Assembly (NCBI RefSeq): GCF_018069625.1
Contig: NZ_CP072941.1
Location: forward strand, 9,982,001 to 10,046,000
Reading direction: 5' to 3'
DNA length: 64,000 bases
Source of the DNA: Streptomyces yatensis
Lineage (GTDB): Bacteria > Actinomycetota > Actinomycetes > Streptomycetales > Streptomycetaceae
Positions within the stretch are counted from its first letter, which is position 1; each line of letters starts with the position of its first letter. Positions 18,824-27,449 of this stretch are shown in pieces. Made by a program: the position numbers and the translations under genes. The notes beneath the pieces are model-generated. The model was not told where the DNA came from, made no database searches, and saw only the letters and a program-made list of their open reading frames with translations.

Positions 18824-20035
18824 TCAGCGACCCTCGCCGTCGCCCCGCGGCAGCCACAGATCGGGCCCGAAGACCTCGTAGTGGATCGCGGAGGGGCGCA
18901 CACCGCGCTCCAGCAACTGGGTCCGCACCGACCGCATGAAGGGCAGCGGCCCGCACAGATAGGCCTGGAGGCCGTCCGGGATCCCGATCCCGGACAGGTC
19001 GACATGGCCGGTGCGCTCGGCCGGCCAGTCGCCCTCGGGCCGCTCGTACCAGACGTGGGCGGTGCCCTGTGCCAGCTTGCTGACCAGCCGCTCCTGGTCG
19101 ACGCGCAGGGCGTGGTCGGCGGGGGAGCGGTCGGCGTGGACGGCGACGACCGGGGCCTGGTGGCCTCTGGCCGCCAGCTCCTCCAGCATGGCCACGATCG
19201 GGGTGCAGCCGATTCCCGCGGAGGCGAGCAGCAGTGGCGCGTCCGTGGCGTCGAGCACGATGTCGCCGTAGGGCGCGGAGACGGTGAGCGCGTCGCCCTC
19301 GTGCACATGGTCGTGCAGATGGCCGGAGACCTCACCGGCCGGGTCCTCGCCGGCGTCCACGCGCTTGACGGAGAAGGTGCGCACCGTGGCGTCGGGGGCG
19401 TTGGTCAGGCTGTACTGGCGGATCTGCCGCGCCCCGTCGGCCAGTTCCACCTGCACCGAGACGTACTGGCCCGCTCGGAACGCCGGGGCGGGGCGGCCGT
19501 CCGCCGGCCGTATCCGGAAGGTGGCCACATCCGCCGTCTCCCGGGTCCGCTCGATCACCTCCCACTGCCGCCAGGTCCCGCCGGCCAGCACCCCCTGCTC
19601 CGCGTAGAGCCGCCGCTCGGTCTCGATGAGGGAGTTGGCCATCAGCCAGTAGACCTCGTCCCAGGCGGCGATCACCTCCTCGGTGGCCGCGTCACCGAGC
19701 ACCTCCGCGATGGCGGCGGACAGATGGCGGTGCACCACCGGATACTGCGCGGCGCTCACCCCGAGTGAGGCGTGCTTATGGGCGATCCGGCTCAGCAGGG
19801 CGTCGGGGCGGGCATCAGGCCGCTCCACCAGGGCGGTGGCGAACGCGGCGATGGCGCCCGCGAGAGCCTGCCGTTGCGTGCCCGCGGCCTGGTGGGCCCG
19901 GTTGAACAGATTCCGCAGCAGTTCGGGGTGGGCCGCGAAGAGCTTCCGGTAGAACAGATCGGCGATGGTGCCGATGGCCTCACCGACGGCGGGAAGCGTG
20001 GCGCGGACGGTCTCGGCGGACTTCTGGGAGAGCAT
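18824..20035 (-). CDS. hmp: Flavohaemoglobin, nitric oxide dioxygenase
   Basis: Converts NO and O2 to nitrate in the cytoplasm. With the start at MLSQKSAETV (20035) the protein has 403 residues and canonical numbering: B10 Tyr29 (FYRKLF), E7 Gln54 (TQRQAL) and proximal His88 (HKHASLG). The ferredoxin-reductase-like part has RQYSLTNAP for FAD and GIGCTPIVAML for NAD(P)H. An upstream ATG at 20092 with a good GGAGG would add 19 residues, but it would place the NsrR site inside the coding region, so the shorter form is preferred. It follows nsrR on the same strand and should be derepressed by NO. Confidence 0.93.
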   Translation of the reverse strand: MLSQKSAETVRATLPAVGEAIGTIADLFYRKLFAAHPELLRNLFNRAHQAAGTQRQALAGAIAAFATALVERPDARPDALLSRIAHKHASLGVSAAQYPVVHRHLSAAIAEVLGDAATEEVIAAWDEVYWLMANSLIETERRLYAEQGVLAGGTWRQWEVIERTRETADVATFRIRPADGRPAPAFRAGQYVSVQVELADGARQIRQYSLTNAPDATVRTFSVKRVDAGEDPAGEVSGHLHDHVHEGDALTVSAPYGDIVLDATDAPLLLASAGIGCTPIVAMLEELAARGHQAPVVAVHADRSPADHALRVDQERLVSKLAQGTAHVWYERPEGDWPAERTGHVDLSGIGIPDGLQAYLCGPLPFMRSVRTQLLERGVRPSAIHYEVFGPDLWLPRGDGEGR

Positions 20036-20045
20036 GAGCGGGCCT

Positions 20046-20068
20046 AACTGGTATCTCAGATTCGTATT
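20046..20068 (-). promoter_or_regulatory. NsrR binding site at hmp
   Basis: On the minus strand the 23-bp site begins AATACGAATCTGAGAT and ends ACCAGTT. From memory it closely matches the NsrR sites described for Streptomyces hmpA genes (ATCTGAGAT core, CCAGTT end). It lies 11 bp upstream of the preferred hmp start, where bound repressor would block the promoter or ribosome site. Confidence 0.75.
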
Positions 20069-20159
20069 CAGCGGCGTGGGCGAAGCGGGCATGGCGACCT
20101 CCGTGGCGTCACGGCTCAGTGGGACGGGACCCGGGGTGCGCACCCCCGGCGGGGCGGCC

Positions 20160-20609
20160 TTACGGGGACTGGACGGGTGCGCGCCCGACCAGCCCGAGTA
20201 GCACCGGGCCGGTCGGGGACGCCACCAGATCGTCCACCGTCAGAGTGTCGAGCGAGGCGAGGAACGCCTCCTGCGCCCGGCGCAGCGCCATGCGCAGCCG
20301 GCACCCCTGCCGCAGTGGACACGGCACCTCCCCCTCGCAGTCGACGACCTCGCCGACCCCTTCGAACTCCCGGACCAGCTGGCCGACCGAGGCGGTGCGC
20401 CCGGTCGCGGTGAGCGCCAGCCCACCGCCCCGCCCGCGCCGCGTCTCGATCAGGCCCAGGTGCTGCAGCCGGGCCGCCACCTTGGCCAGGTGGCTGTAGG
20501 GCACCCGCATTTCCCCGGCGACCTGCCGGGCGGTGCAGGGCTCGGCTCCGGCGACCGCCAGCCGCATGATCGTGCGGAGTGCCAGGTCCGTTGACTTCGT
20601 CAGCCGCAT
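20160..20609 (-). CDS. nsrR: NsrR, [4Fe-4S] nitric-oxide-sensing repressor (Rrf2 family)
   Basis: 149 residues. The N-terminal winged helix (MRLTKSTDLALRTIMRLAV, ARQVAGEMRVPYSHLAKVAARLQHLGLI) carries Asp8. The cluster loop DCEGEVPCPLRQGC gives Cys91, Cys97 and Cys103. Three Cys plus Asp8 is the ligand set known for the [4Fe-4S] cluster of Streptomyces NsrR. NO destroys the cluster and releases DNA. It lies between the AI-2E exporter and hmp, all on the minus strand. One NsrR site lies 17 bp upstream of its own ATG and another at hmp, so it should repress both genes. Confidence 0.92.
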   Translation of the reverse strand: MRLTKSTDLALRTIMRLAVAGAEPCTARQVAGEMRVPYSHLAKVAARLQHLGLIETRRGRGGGLALTATGRTASVGQLVREFEGVGEVVDCEGEVPCPLRQGCRLRMALRRAQEAFLASLDTLTVDDLVASPTGPVLLGLVGRAPVQSP

Positions 20610-20625
20610 GGCGCCACATTAGCTG

Positions 20626-20648
20626 AATACGAATCTGAGATGCCATTT
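20626..20648 (+). promoter_or_regulatory. NsrR binding site upstream of nsrR
   Basis: Starts AATACGAATCTGAGAT and ends GCCATTT. Twenty of 23 positions are identical to the hmp site, but it lies in the opposite orientation on the other strand relative to its gene. It sits 17-39 bp upstream of the nsrR ATG, which implies autoregulation. Confidence 0.75.
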
Positions 20649-20699
20649 ATGTGGGCGCGTTCCGGACACCTGCGCGGGGGTGTTCCGGCCCCGCGCCGG

Positions 20700-21962
20700 T
20701 CAGGTCTCGTCGGGCGGCCGGCGGCGCAGCGCCCGCGTCACCGACCAGGCGACGGACACCATGGGCACCGCCACGACCGCCCCGATCACCCCCGCGACGA
20801 TGCTTCCGGCGATGACCGAAATCGCCACCACCACGGGATGGAGCCGTACCGCCCAGCTCATCACCAGCGGATGCAGCACATGGCCCTCGAACTGACCGAC
20901 CGCCACGATCAGCAGCAGCACCACGGCCGCGATGGCCGGACCCCGCCCGGCCAGGGCCACCACCGTCGCCACCGCCAGCGCGATGGGCGAGCCGATCAGC
21001 GGAACGAACGTCGCGAAGAAGACCAGCAGTGTCAGCGGCAGGGCCAGCGGCACCCGCAGCAGGGACAGGGCGATGCCGACCAGGGCCGCGTTGGAGGCCG
21101 CCACGACGATGATGCCCCGGGTGTATCCGGCGAAGGTGGTCCACGCCGCCCGTGCCGCCCGGTCCCACGGAGACCGGGCGCGCTCGGGGAGCTGGCCCCG
21201 GAACCACTGCCACATCCGGTCCCCGGAATGGATGAAGAAGACCGAGCAGAAGAGGGCCAGGAACAGCGCCGTGCCCGCCTCCACGACCCGCCCCGCGCTG
21301 CTGAGCGCCCTGCTGATCAGCGTCGCGCGATGCCGCGAGACAAATGCGGTGACCTTGTCGTGGGCCCCCGACAGCACACCGCGCCGGACATGGAACGGCG
21401 GCCCCTCCAGCCACCGCTCGATCCTGCCGATCCCGCCGCGCAGTTCACCCACGAGCCGGCCCGCCTCCCCGGCCGCCGCGTTTCCCACCAGCGCCAGCAG
21501 CCCCAGCACCACGAACAGCGTGCCGAACACCGCCAGCGCCACCGCCAGCGGCCTCGGAAGCACCCGCGCCAGCAGATCGGCCAGCGGCCGCAGCAAGGCG
21601 GTGGCCACCAGTGCGAGAAACACCGCGACCGCGACGAGCTCGAACTGCCCCAGTACCGAGAACGCCAGATAGACGGCCACCCCGATGACCATCAGACGCC
21701 ATGCGTAGGCGGTGGCCAGGCGCAGCCCGGGATGGACCCGCCCGCCCTCGTCCCCCGCCCGGCGCACCGCCGCCGCCAGGGCCGCGGAGCCGGAGTGGCG
21801 GGCCCGCGCCACCGCCCTCGAGGCACGCCCCGGGGAGCCGCCGGTCACACCACGCCGAGCGCGTCTGCCCCGCCCTTCGGGTCGCTCGGGCGGGGGAGGA
21901 ACGTCGCTGCTCACGTCGGCGCCACCGCCTTCCGCGTCCCGGTCCCGGTGCAGGTCCCGCAC
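20700..21962 (-). CDS. AI-2E family transporter (TqsA/PerM-like)
   Basis: About 420 residues with seven to eight predicted membrane segments. After a polar, Arg/Gly-rich leader the family features appear: VYLAFSVLGQFELVAVAVFLALVATALLRPL, the long periplasmic helical hairpin (GIGRIERWLEGPPFHVRRG), FTGYTRGI-like TFAGYTRGIIVVA, and the C-terminal PLIGSPIALAVATVVAL and VGQFEGHVLHPLVM motifs. Such proteins export signalling molecules or act as Na+/H+ antiporters; which applies here is unknown. Neither the GTG at 21962 nor the GTG at 21914 has a good ribosome site, so the start is uncertain. Confidence 0.85.
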   Translation of the reverse strand: MRDLHRDRDAEGGGADVSSDVPPPPERPEGRGRRARRGVTGGSPGRASRAVARARHSGSAALAAAVRRAGDEGGRVHPGLRLATAYAWRLMVIGVAVYLAFSVLGQFELVAVAVFLALVATALLRPLADLLARVLPRPLAVALAVFGTLFVVLGLLALVGNAAAGEAGRLVGELRGGIGRIERWLEGPPFHVRRGVLSGAHDKVTAFVSRHRATLISRALSSAGRVVEAGTALFLALFCSVFFIHSGDRMWQWFRGQLPERARSPWDRAARAAWTTFAGYTRGIIVVAASNAALVGIALSLLRVPLALPLTLLVFFATFVPLIGSPIALAVATVVALAGRGPAIAAVVLLLIVAVGQFEGHVLHPLVMSWAVRLHPVVVAISVIAGSIVAGVIGAVVAVPMVSVAWSVTRALRRRPPDET

Positions 21963-22129
21963 GACAGAAGAGGAGGGTGATTCATCCCCATACGTACAGA
22001 TTCAATCAGGGCGACTGTCCGGGCGCCGGAACACCTCTCCCCGGCGCGGCGGCCACCCCCTGCCCCCTGCCGTTCCGCACCGGTGCCTGCATAAGATCGC
22101 CCTGGTCACCCCTTGGCAAGGAGTCGCTC

Positions 22130-23356
22130 GTGGCATACGACATCAGCGCCATCCGCGCACAGTTCCCCGCACTGAAGGCCGGATCGGCCCACTTCGACGG
22201 CCCCGGGGGCACCCAGACCCCGCTCCCCGTCATCGAGGCCATCTCCGACGCGCTGGCCAACCCGCTGGCCAACCGGGGCCGGCTCACCGCGGGGGAGCGC
22301 AATTCCGAGGCCCTCGTCCAGTCGGCCCGGCAGGCCATGGCCGATCTGCTCGGCGCCGACCCGGCCGGGGTCGTGTTCGGGCGCAGCGCCACCGCCCTCA
22401 CCTACGACTTCTCCCGCACCCTCGCCAAGACCTGGTCGCCGGGGGACGAGGTCGTGGTGTCACGGCTGGACCACGACTCCAACATCCGCCCCTGGATCCA
22501 GGCCGCCGAAGCCGTCGGCGCCACCGTCCGCTGGGCCGATTTCGACCCCGCGACCGGCGAACTGACCCCCGACGACATCAGCGCCCGGCTCGGCGACCGC
22601 ACCCGGCTGGTCGCGGTCACCGCCGCCTCCAACCTGATCGGCACCCGCCCGGCCATCCCGGAGATCTCCCGGCGGGTGCACGAGGCAGGGGCGCTGCTCT
22701 ACGTCGACGGCGTGCACTACACCGCCCACGCCCTCGTCGACATCCAGCAGCTCGGAGCGGACTTCTTCTGCTGCTCCCCCTACAAGTTCTTCGGCCCCCA
22801 CCTCGGCGTCCTGGCGAGCCGGCCCGAGCTCCTGGAGACGCTGACCCCGGACAAGCTGCTCCCCTCGACGAACGCCGTCCCCGAGCGCTTCGAATTCGGC
22901 ACCCTGCCCTATGAATTCCTCGCCGGCACCCGCGCCGCCGTCGACTTCCTCGCCACTTTGGCCCCCGGCGCCGAAGGCGGCCGAAGGGAGCGGCTGGCCT
23001 CGTCGTTCACGGCCCTCGAACAGTACGAGGCCACCCTGCGCCGGCGCATCGACGAGGGCCTGGCCGCCCTCGACCCGATCACCATCCACTCCCGGGCGGC
23101 TGACCGTACCCCGACCGTGCTGCTGACCATCGACGGCCGTGACACCACCGACGCCTACCGCCACCTCGCGAGCCGCGGCGTCGACGCCCCCTCCGGCTCC
23201 TTCTACGCGGTGGAGGCATCCCGCAGGCTGGGGCTGGGCGACACCGGCGGCCTGCGCATCGGGCTGGCCCCCTACAACAGCGCCGAGGACGTGGACCGCT
23301 TGCTGGAGGCGCTCGCGGACTTCCTGCGCACGCCGGCCGGCCTCGCGCAGACGTGA
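22130..23356 (+). CDS. Cysteine desulfurase-like PLP-dependent enzyme (class V aminotransferase fold)
   Basis: 408 residues. Class V hallmarks: HFDGPGGTQTPLPVIEAISDAL, the cofactor region GRSATALTYDFSRTLAK, VVVSRLDHDSNIRPWIQAAEA, VTAASNLIGTRPAIPEIS, YVDGVHYTAHALVDIQQLG, and the PLP-Lys at FCCSPYKFFGPH (Lys219). This subfamily (VC1184-like) resembles SufS/NifS but lacks an obvious mobile catalytic Cys loop near the C-terminus, so the true reaction may be a lyase or racemisation step. AAGGAG seven bases upstream of the GTG at 22130 fixes the start; the frame continues open upstream without a ribosome site. Confidence 0.82.
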   Translation: MAYDISAIRAQFPALKAGSAHFDGPGGTQTPLPVIEAISDALANPLANRGRLTAGERNSEALVQSARQAMADLLGADPAGVVFGRSATALTYDFSRTLAKTWSPGDEVVVSRLDHDSNIRPWIQAAEAVGATVRWADFDPATGELTPDDISARLGDRTRLVAVTAASNLIGTRPAIPEISRRVHEAGALLYVDGVHYTAHALVDIQQLGADFFCCSPYKFFGPHLGVLASRPELLETLTPDKLLPSTNAVPERFEFGTLPYEFLAGTRAAVDFLATLAPGAEGGRRERLASSFTALEQYEATLRRRIDEGLAALDPITIHSRAADRTPTVLLTIDGRDTTDAYRHLASRGVDAPSGSFYAVEASRRLGLGDTGGLRIGLAPYNSAEDVDRLLEALADFLRTPAGLAQT

Positions 23357-23368
23357 GTCCCACTGCGG

Positions 23369-24667
23369 GTGGTGGTGTTCGCGTGGATGTTCCCGTGGGG
23401 GCGGTATTGGGGCCGGGGTGGTGCGACGGGCAGGCTCGTGGGTGCTGTGCCTGCGTCGTTTGGGGAGGGGTCTGCTGTGGGCGGTGTGTTGCCGCGTGGC
23501 GATCGGCTGCCGTCGTTGACGGGTCTTCGCTTTCTGCTGGCCGGGGTGGTGCTGGCGGGCCATGTGCTGACGCTGGGCAGATTCTTCGAGGACCAGGGGG
23601 TGTATGAGGCCGCCGATGCCTCGTCCATGGCGAGCGCGGCGGCGGTCTCCTCCTTCTTCCTCCTCAGTGGTTTCGTGCTGGCGTGGAACGCGTCTCCGAG
23701 CGACACCGCTCTCCGGTTCTGGCGCCGTCGGCTGGTGAAGATCTTCCCCAACCATGTGGTGACCTGGACCTTGATGCTGGGCCTGCTCATGGTGACGGGC
23801 ACCGCCGCCTTGCTTCCGGTGCCGGATCCGGGGCTGGGGCAGGCGGTCCGGAACCTGCTGCTGGTGCACGCCTGGGTTCCGGATATGGCCGATTTCAGCA
23901 GTGTCAATCCGGTCACCTGGTCCATCTCGTGCGAGGCGTTCTTCTACCTCCTCTTCCCCCTGCTGATCCGGCCGGTGCACGCGCTCCCGGCACGGCTGCT
24001 CTGGCCGGTGATCGCCCTGGTGGCGGGGCTGGTGGTGACGATGCCGCTGGTGGCGATGGCCGTCACCGACGAGGCGGCGCCGGGGAGTTGGTCGCCGCTC
24101 TCGACGGAGCGGTGGTGGCTGATCTACTTCTTCCCGCCGGTACGGCTGCTGGAGTTCATCCTCGGAGTGGTGCTCGCCCGGGCGGTCCAGCTGGACCGCT
24201 GGCCGGCGCTGCGGCCGCACTGGCCGCTGCTCGCCCTGGCGGGAGTCTTCGCGGCGCGGCCGCAGTTGCCGGAGGAGTACGTATGGGGAGCGGCCACCTG
24301 TCTGCCGGTGGCCGCCCTGATCCCGGTCATCGCCACCCGCGATGTCCAGGGACGCGGGAGCTGGCTGGGGCGCCGTGGCCTGGTGGTGCTGGGCGAGGCG
24401 TCGTTCGCGCTGTACATGGTCCACTTCCCGGTGCTGTACGCGATCCGGGTGCAGCTGGACCAGCGGACCTTTGACACGGTGACCGCCACGGCGCTGTCCC
24501 TCCTGGTGTCGGCGCTGTGTGTGGCGGTTTCGCTGCTGCTGTGGCGCGGTGTCGAGATGCCGATGATGCGCCGCTTCGCCCGCCCCCGCGCCCGTTCCGC
24601 GCCGACCGCGCACCCCGCCCCCGGCGGCCGGACCGCGCCCATGCCCCAGGAGGACCCCACTCCATGA
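23369..24667 (+). CDS. Acyltransferase 3 family membrane protein
   Basis: About 432 residues with roughly ten transmembrane helices. The family opens with LPSLTGLRFLLAGVVLAGHV, where the His of the RxxxxxxxxxxH catalytic segment is kept, then FFLLSGFVLAW, FWRRRLVKIFPNHVVTW, WSISCEAFFYLLFPLL and the late FALYMVHFPVLY helix. It transfers an acyl group, usually acetyl, to a glycan or secondary metabolite at the membrane. The start is uncertain: GTG at 23369, 23438 and 23447 are in frame and the family usually begins near GDRLPSLTG. Its 3' end overlaps antisense the run-on tail of the truncated winged-helix gene. Confidence 0.8.
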   Translation: MVVFAWMFPWGRYWGRGGATGRLVGAVPASFGEGSAVGGVLPRGDRLPSLTGLRFLLAGVVLAGHVLTLGRFFEDQGVYEAADASSMASAAAVSSFFLLSGFVLAWNASPSDTALRFWRRRLVKIFPNHVVTWTLMLGLLMVTGTAALLPVPDPGLGQAVRNLLLVHAWVPDMADFSSVNPVTWSISCEAFFYLLFPLLIRPVHALPARLLWPVIALVAGLVVTMPLVAMAVTDEAAPGSWSPLSTERWWLIYFFPPVRLLEFILGVVLARAVQLDRWPALRPHWPLLALAGVFAARPQLPEEYVWGAATCLPVAALIPVIATRDVQGRGSWLGRRGLVVLGEASFALYMVHFPVLYAIRVQLDQRTFDTVTATALSLLVSALCVAVSLLLWRGVEMPMMRRFARPRARSAPTAHPAPGGRTAPMPQEDPTP

Positions 24668-25689
24668 CCGGGGGCGCGGTACGTGGCCTGGGACAGGCGG
24701 CCCAGCGGGGTGACGACCACGGTGCCGGTGTCGACACTCCAGGTCGCGGCCACCCGGCCGTCCACCAGCACCACGCGCTCCCCGGCCACCGAAAGGCCCC
24801 GGTGGGCGTCGTCGATGATCCGGCCCCGGTCCTGATACCCGAGGATCGCGTTGTCGAACGCGGGCAAGAACCGCACCGGCGCTGGCGTGTCGGGGTCGGG
24901 GCGTGGCGCGCCGGGGAGGTCCAACAGCTCGCGGCCGCGTTCATCGCGGAAGCTGACCAGTTCCTCGCGTATCGCGGACACCGCGGCCGGGAGTCCGGCC
25001 AGGCCGCACCAGGCGCGCAGATCGGCTGAGGACGCGGGGCCGAAGGCGGCCAGATAGCGCCGTACCAGCGCCTGGCCGACCGGGTCGGCGCCGTCGGGGG
25101 AGGCCGGGTCCGGCTGTCGCCCCAGCCAGGAGGAGAGCAGGACGTTGCGCACCCCGGCCCTGGTGCGCCACAGCCCGCGGGGCGGCGTCTGCACCACCGG
25201 GACGAGGGCGGCGATCAGCATTTCGCCCAGTGCCCGCGGTGGCGGCGCGGGCCAGCGCGCGGCGAGCGCCCCCACCAGCTCGGCCATCGAGCGGGGCTCG
25301 CCGTCGGCCATCACCGCCCGGCCCGCGGCGGCCAGTTCGTCGAGGTCTATCCCCTCGAGCTCACGGCGGTAGGTCCCGAGCACCCGCTGGCGCAGCATGG
25401 TCTCGTGACGGGCCCGCCAGGCCAGCGTGTCATCGGCGGTCAGCAGGTGGACGGTGCGGCGCATGAGGTGGGTCCGTACCAGGCCGCGCCCGCTCAGCAG
25501 GTCCGAGAGGACGGTCGGGTCGAACGCGCGCAGCCGCGACCAGAGCCCGATGAACGGCTCCTGCGGCTCCTGTGCCTGCATGCCGCACAGGTGCGCGACG
25601 GCGTCGAGGACCGGTACGTCGGCGCGATCGAGCAGCAGCTGGCGGGCGAGCGTGGCGCGGCCCAGCGCCCGGTTGCCGAGAACGGTCAT
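24124..25689 (-). CDS. Winged helix DNA-binding domain protein (AlkZ-like), C-terminus replaced by run-on
   Basis: The N-terminal 340 residues are a typical actinobacterial YcaQ/AlkZ-like winged-helix protein: ALGRATLARQLLLDR, HLCGMQAQEPQEPFIGLWSRL, RTHLMRRTVHLLTADDTLAW, LWRTRAGVRNVLLSSWLGR and FLPAFDNAILGYQDRGRIID. After VVTPLGRLSQA (near 24690) the family's last 30-50 residues are missing. The frame then runs for about 180 residues antisense through the acyltransferase gene, giving Ser/Arg/Thr-rich sequence with no family resemblance. The gene was therefore probably truncated when the acyltransferase segment arrived. Homologues relate to AlkZ-type glycosylases that unhook interstrand crosslinks. 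The ATG overlaps the aldo/keto reductase stop by four bases. Confidence 0.6.
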   Translation of the reverse strand: MTVLGNRALGRATLARQLLLDRADVPVLDAVAHLCGMQAQEPQEPFIGLWSRLRAFDPTVLSDLLSGRGLVRTHLMRRTVHLLTADDTLAWRARHETMLRQRVLGTYRRELEGIDLDELAAAGRAVMADGEPRSMAELVGALAARWPAPPPRALGEMLIAALVPVVQTPPRGLWRTRAGVRNVLLSSWLGRQPDPASPDGADPVGQALVRRYLAAFGPASSADLRAWCGLAGLPAAVSAIREELVSFRDERGRELLDLPGAPRPDPDTPAPVRFLPAFDNAILGYQDRGRIIDDAHRGLSVAGERVVLVDGRVAATWSVDTGTVVVTPLGRLSQATYRAPGHGVGSSWGMGAVRPPGAGCAVGAERARGRAKRRIIGISTPRHSSSETATHSADTRRDSAVAVTVSKVRWSSCTRIAYSTGKWTMYSANDASPSTTRPRRPSQLPRPWTSRVAMTGIRAATGRQVAAPHTYSSGNCGRAAKTPARASSGQCGRSAGQRSSWTARASTTPRMNSSSRTGGKK

Positions 25690-26726
25690 CGTGTCACCGC
25701 GGCGCGCTCGTCGGCCGGTCGCCGCCGCAGTGCCGCCCGTTCGACGGCCGGCGGGGTGTAGGACACATCGAGCGGGCCGATGTCGGTTCCGGGCGCCACG
25801 ATCTGGTCGATCCGGTCGAGGACGTCGTCGTCGAGGGTGACCGCGGCCCCGGCCAGGAGATCCTCCAGTTGCTCCATGGTGCGCGGCCCGATGATGGCCG
25901 AGGTGACGGCGGGGTGGGTGATGGCGAAGGCCATCGCCAGGTGGGTCAGCGACAGGCCGGCCTCCTCGGCCAGCGGGATGAGCCGTTCGACGGCGTCGAG
26001 TTTGCGCTCGTCGGTCAGATGCCGGGGCACCCAGTTCATCCGCGCGTTCCGCACCGGGGGTCCGCCCTTGCGGTAGCGGCCGGTGAGCAGGCCCATCGCC
26101 AGCGGGCTCCACACCAGGGTGCCCATGCCGTACCGCTGGCAGACGGGCAGGATCTCGCGCTCGATGCCGCGGTTGAGGAGGGAGTACGTGGGCTGCTCGG
26201 TGCGCAAGCGCTGCAGTCCGCGCCGCTCGGCGACCCACTGCGCCTCGACGATCTCCGAGGCCGGGAGGTTGGAGGAGCCGATCGCGCGCACCTTGCCGCC
26301 GCGCACCAGGTCGGTCAGGGCGGAGAGCGTCTCCTCGATGTCGGTGCGCGGGTCGGGATGGTGCAGCTGGTAGAGGTCGATGTGATCGGTGCGCAGGCGG
26401 CGCAGCGAGTGCTCGACCTCGGTGATGATCCAACGCCGGGAGCTGCCGCCACGGTTGGGGTCCTCGCCCATCGCGCCGTTGACCTTGGTGGCCAGCACGA
26501 CGTCGTCGCGCCGGCCCTTCAGGGCCTTGCCCAGGATCTCCTCGGACATCCCGTGGGGTCCGTACACATCGGCGGTGTCGACGACGTTGATGCCCGAGTC
26601 CAGCGCCCGATGGATGATCCGGACACAGTCGTCGGGATCGGGATTGCCCATCTGGCCGAACATCATCGTGCCCAGGCAGTAGGGGCTGACCTGAATACCG
26701 GTCCGCCCCAGCTCACGCGTCTTCAC
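25686..26726 (-). CDS. Aldo/keto reductase
   Basis: 346 residues, an NADPH-dependent (beta/alpha)8 barrel. It starts KTRELGRTGIQVSPYCLGTM. The catalytic tetrad is readable: Asp and Tyr in NVVDTADVYG, Lys in VLATKVNG, His in DLYQLHHPD. Cofactor-binding motifs follow (GSSNLPASEIVEAQ, YSLLNRGIEREILP, WSPLAMGLLTGRYR, IIGPRTMEQLEDLL). AAGGGAA precedes the GTG at 26726; the upstream extension rich in Thr/Glu is rejected. It is translationally coupled to the winged-helix gene by an ATGA overlap. The substrate is not predictable. Confidence 0.88.
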   Translation of the reverse strand: MKTRELGRTGIQVSPYCLGTMMFGQMGNPDPDDCVRIIHRALDSGINVVDTADVYGPHGMSEEILGKALKGRRDDVVLATKVNGAMGEDPNRGGSSRRWIITEVEHSLRRLRTDHIDLYQLHHPDPRTDIEETLSALTDLVRGGKVRAIGSSNLPASEIVEAQWVAERRGLQRLRTEQPTYSLLNRGIEREILPVCQRYGMGTLVWSPLAMGLLTGRYRKGGPPVRNARMNWVPRHLTDERKLDAVERLIPLAEEAGLSLTHLAMAFAITHPAVTSAIIGPRTMEQLEDLLAGAAVTLDDDVLDRIDQIVAPGTDIGPLDVSYTPPAVERAALRRRPADERAAVTR

Positions 26727-26825
26727 GGTCGCGCCGTTCCCTTCGGTTCCTTGGCTCTCGGGTTCCGGAACCGCGCCGGTGACGGCCGTCACCGGCGCGG
26801 TTCTCGGGGGGAGATCGGGCAGCGG

Positions 26826-27404
26826 TCAGCTGGACTTCTGCCCGTCGAGCGACTCGCGGATGATGTCCGCGTGCCCGGCGTGCTGGGCGGTCTCGGCGAT
26901 GACGTGCATCAGCACCCGGCGCACGCTGTGCGCCGCTCCCGGCTCGTTCCAGGGCGCCTCGGGCAGCGGGTGGGTCGCCGACAGGTCGGGGACGGCGGTG
27001 ATGATCTCCGCGCTCCGGGCGGCGACCTGCTCATAGCGCTGGAGGGTTCCGGCCAGCGTCTCACCGGGCAGCATCCGGAAGTTGTTCTGGTTGTCGATCG
27101 CCCACTGCGGGATCTCATGTGCCGTACCGGCCGCGAGGTCGGCCCAGGTGACGCCGTCGGGCAGGTCGTAGCGCAGCGCCGAGGGGCCTTCGAGGACGAA
27201 GCGCAGCCATCCTTCCTCGATGGCCGCGACGTGCTTGATCAGCCCGCCCAGGCACAGTGCGCTGGCCGTCGGGCGCTCGTCGGCCTGCTCGTCGCCGAGC
27301 CCGCGCACCGTGGTGATCAGGGCGGATCGTGCGGCGGCGAGCTCGGCGAGCAGATCGGCCCGCTCGCCGTCGAGCGTGGTGGGGGGCGTGGTGGTGGCGG
27401 TCAC
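26826..27404 (-). CDS. DinB family protein (DUF664-type)
   Basis: 192 residues forming a four-helix-bundle DinB/YfiT-like protein. Metal-ligand His residues are visible at GGLIKHVAAIEEGWLRF (near 57) and in HVIAETAQHAGHADIIRE (near the C-terminus), with the conserved PWNEPG-type loop between. Many members are thiol-dependent (mycothiol or bacillithiol) transferases; the substrate is unknown. The gene is divergent from a WYL regulator, with a perfect dyad between them, an arrangement repeated in many actinobacteria. Confidence 0.82.
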   Translation of the reverse strand: MTATTTPPTTLDGERADLLAELAAARSALITTVRGLGDEQADERPTASALCLGGLIKHVAAIEEGWLRFVLEGPSALRYDLPDGVTWADLAAGTAHEIPQWAIDNQNNFRMLPGETLAGTLQRYEQVAARSAEIITAVPDLSATHPLPEAPWNEPGAAHSVRRVLMHVIAETAQHAGHADIIRESLDGQKSS

Positions 27405-27430
27405 AGTGATGGGGTCCTTCTGTCGTTCCC

Positions 27431-27449
27431 GTTGTCTGACGGAGACAAC
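27431..27449. promoter_or_regulatory. Inverted repeat between dinB-like and WYL genes
   Basis: GTTGTCT-GACGG-AGACAAC has perfect 7-bp arms with a 5-bp spacer. It lies 27 bp from the DinB start and 54 bp from the WYL start, in the position of a shared operator. Confidence 0.65.

Noticed and set aside
20116..20646. A 176-codon frame overlapping nsrR in another phase
   Set aside because: NsrR has intact HTH, Asp8 and three Cys ligands; the alternative frame has only Arg/Gly/Ala-rich sequence.
20626..20648. The repeat shared by hmp and nsrR as a mobile-element or att repeat
   Set aside because: It matches the remembered NsrR consensus and lies at both expected promoters, so a regulator site is the better explanation.
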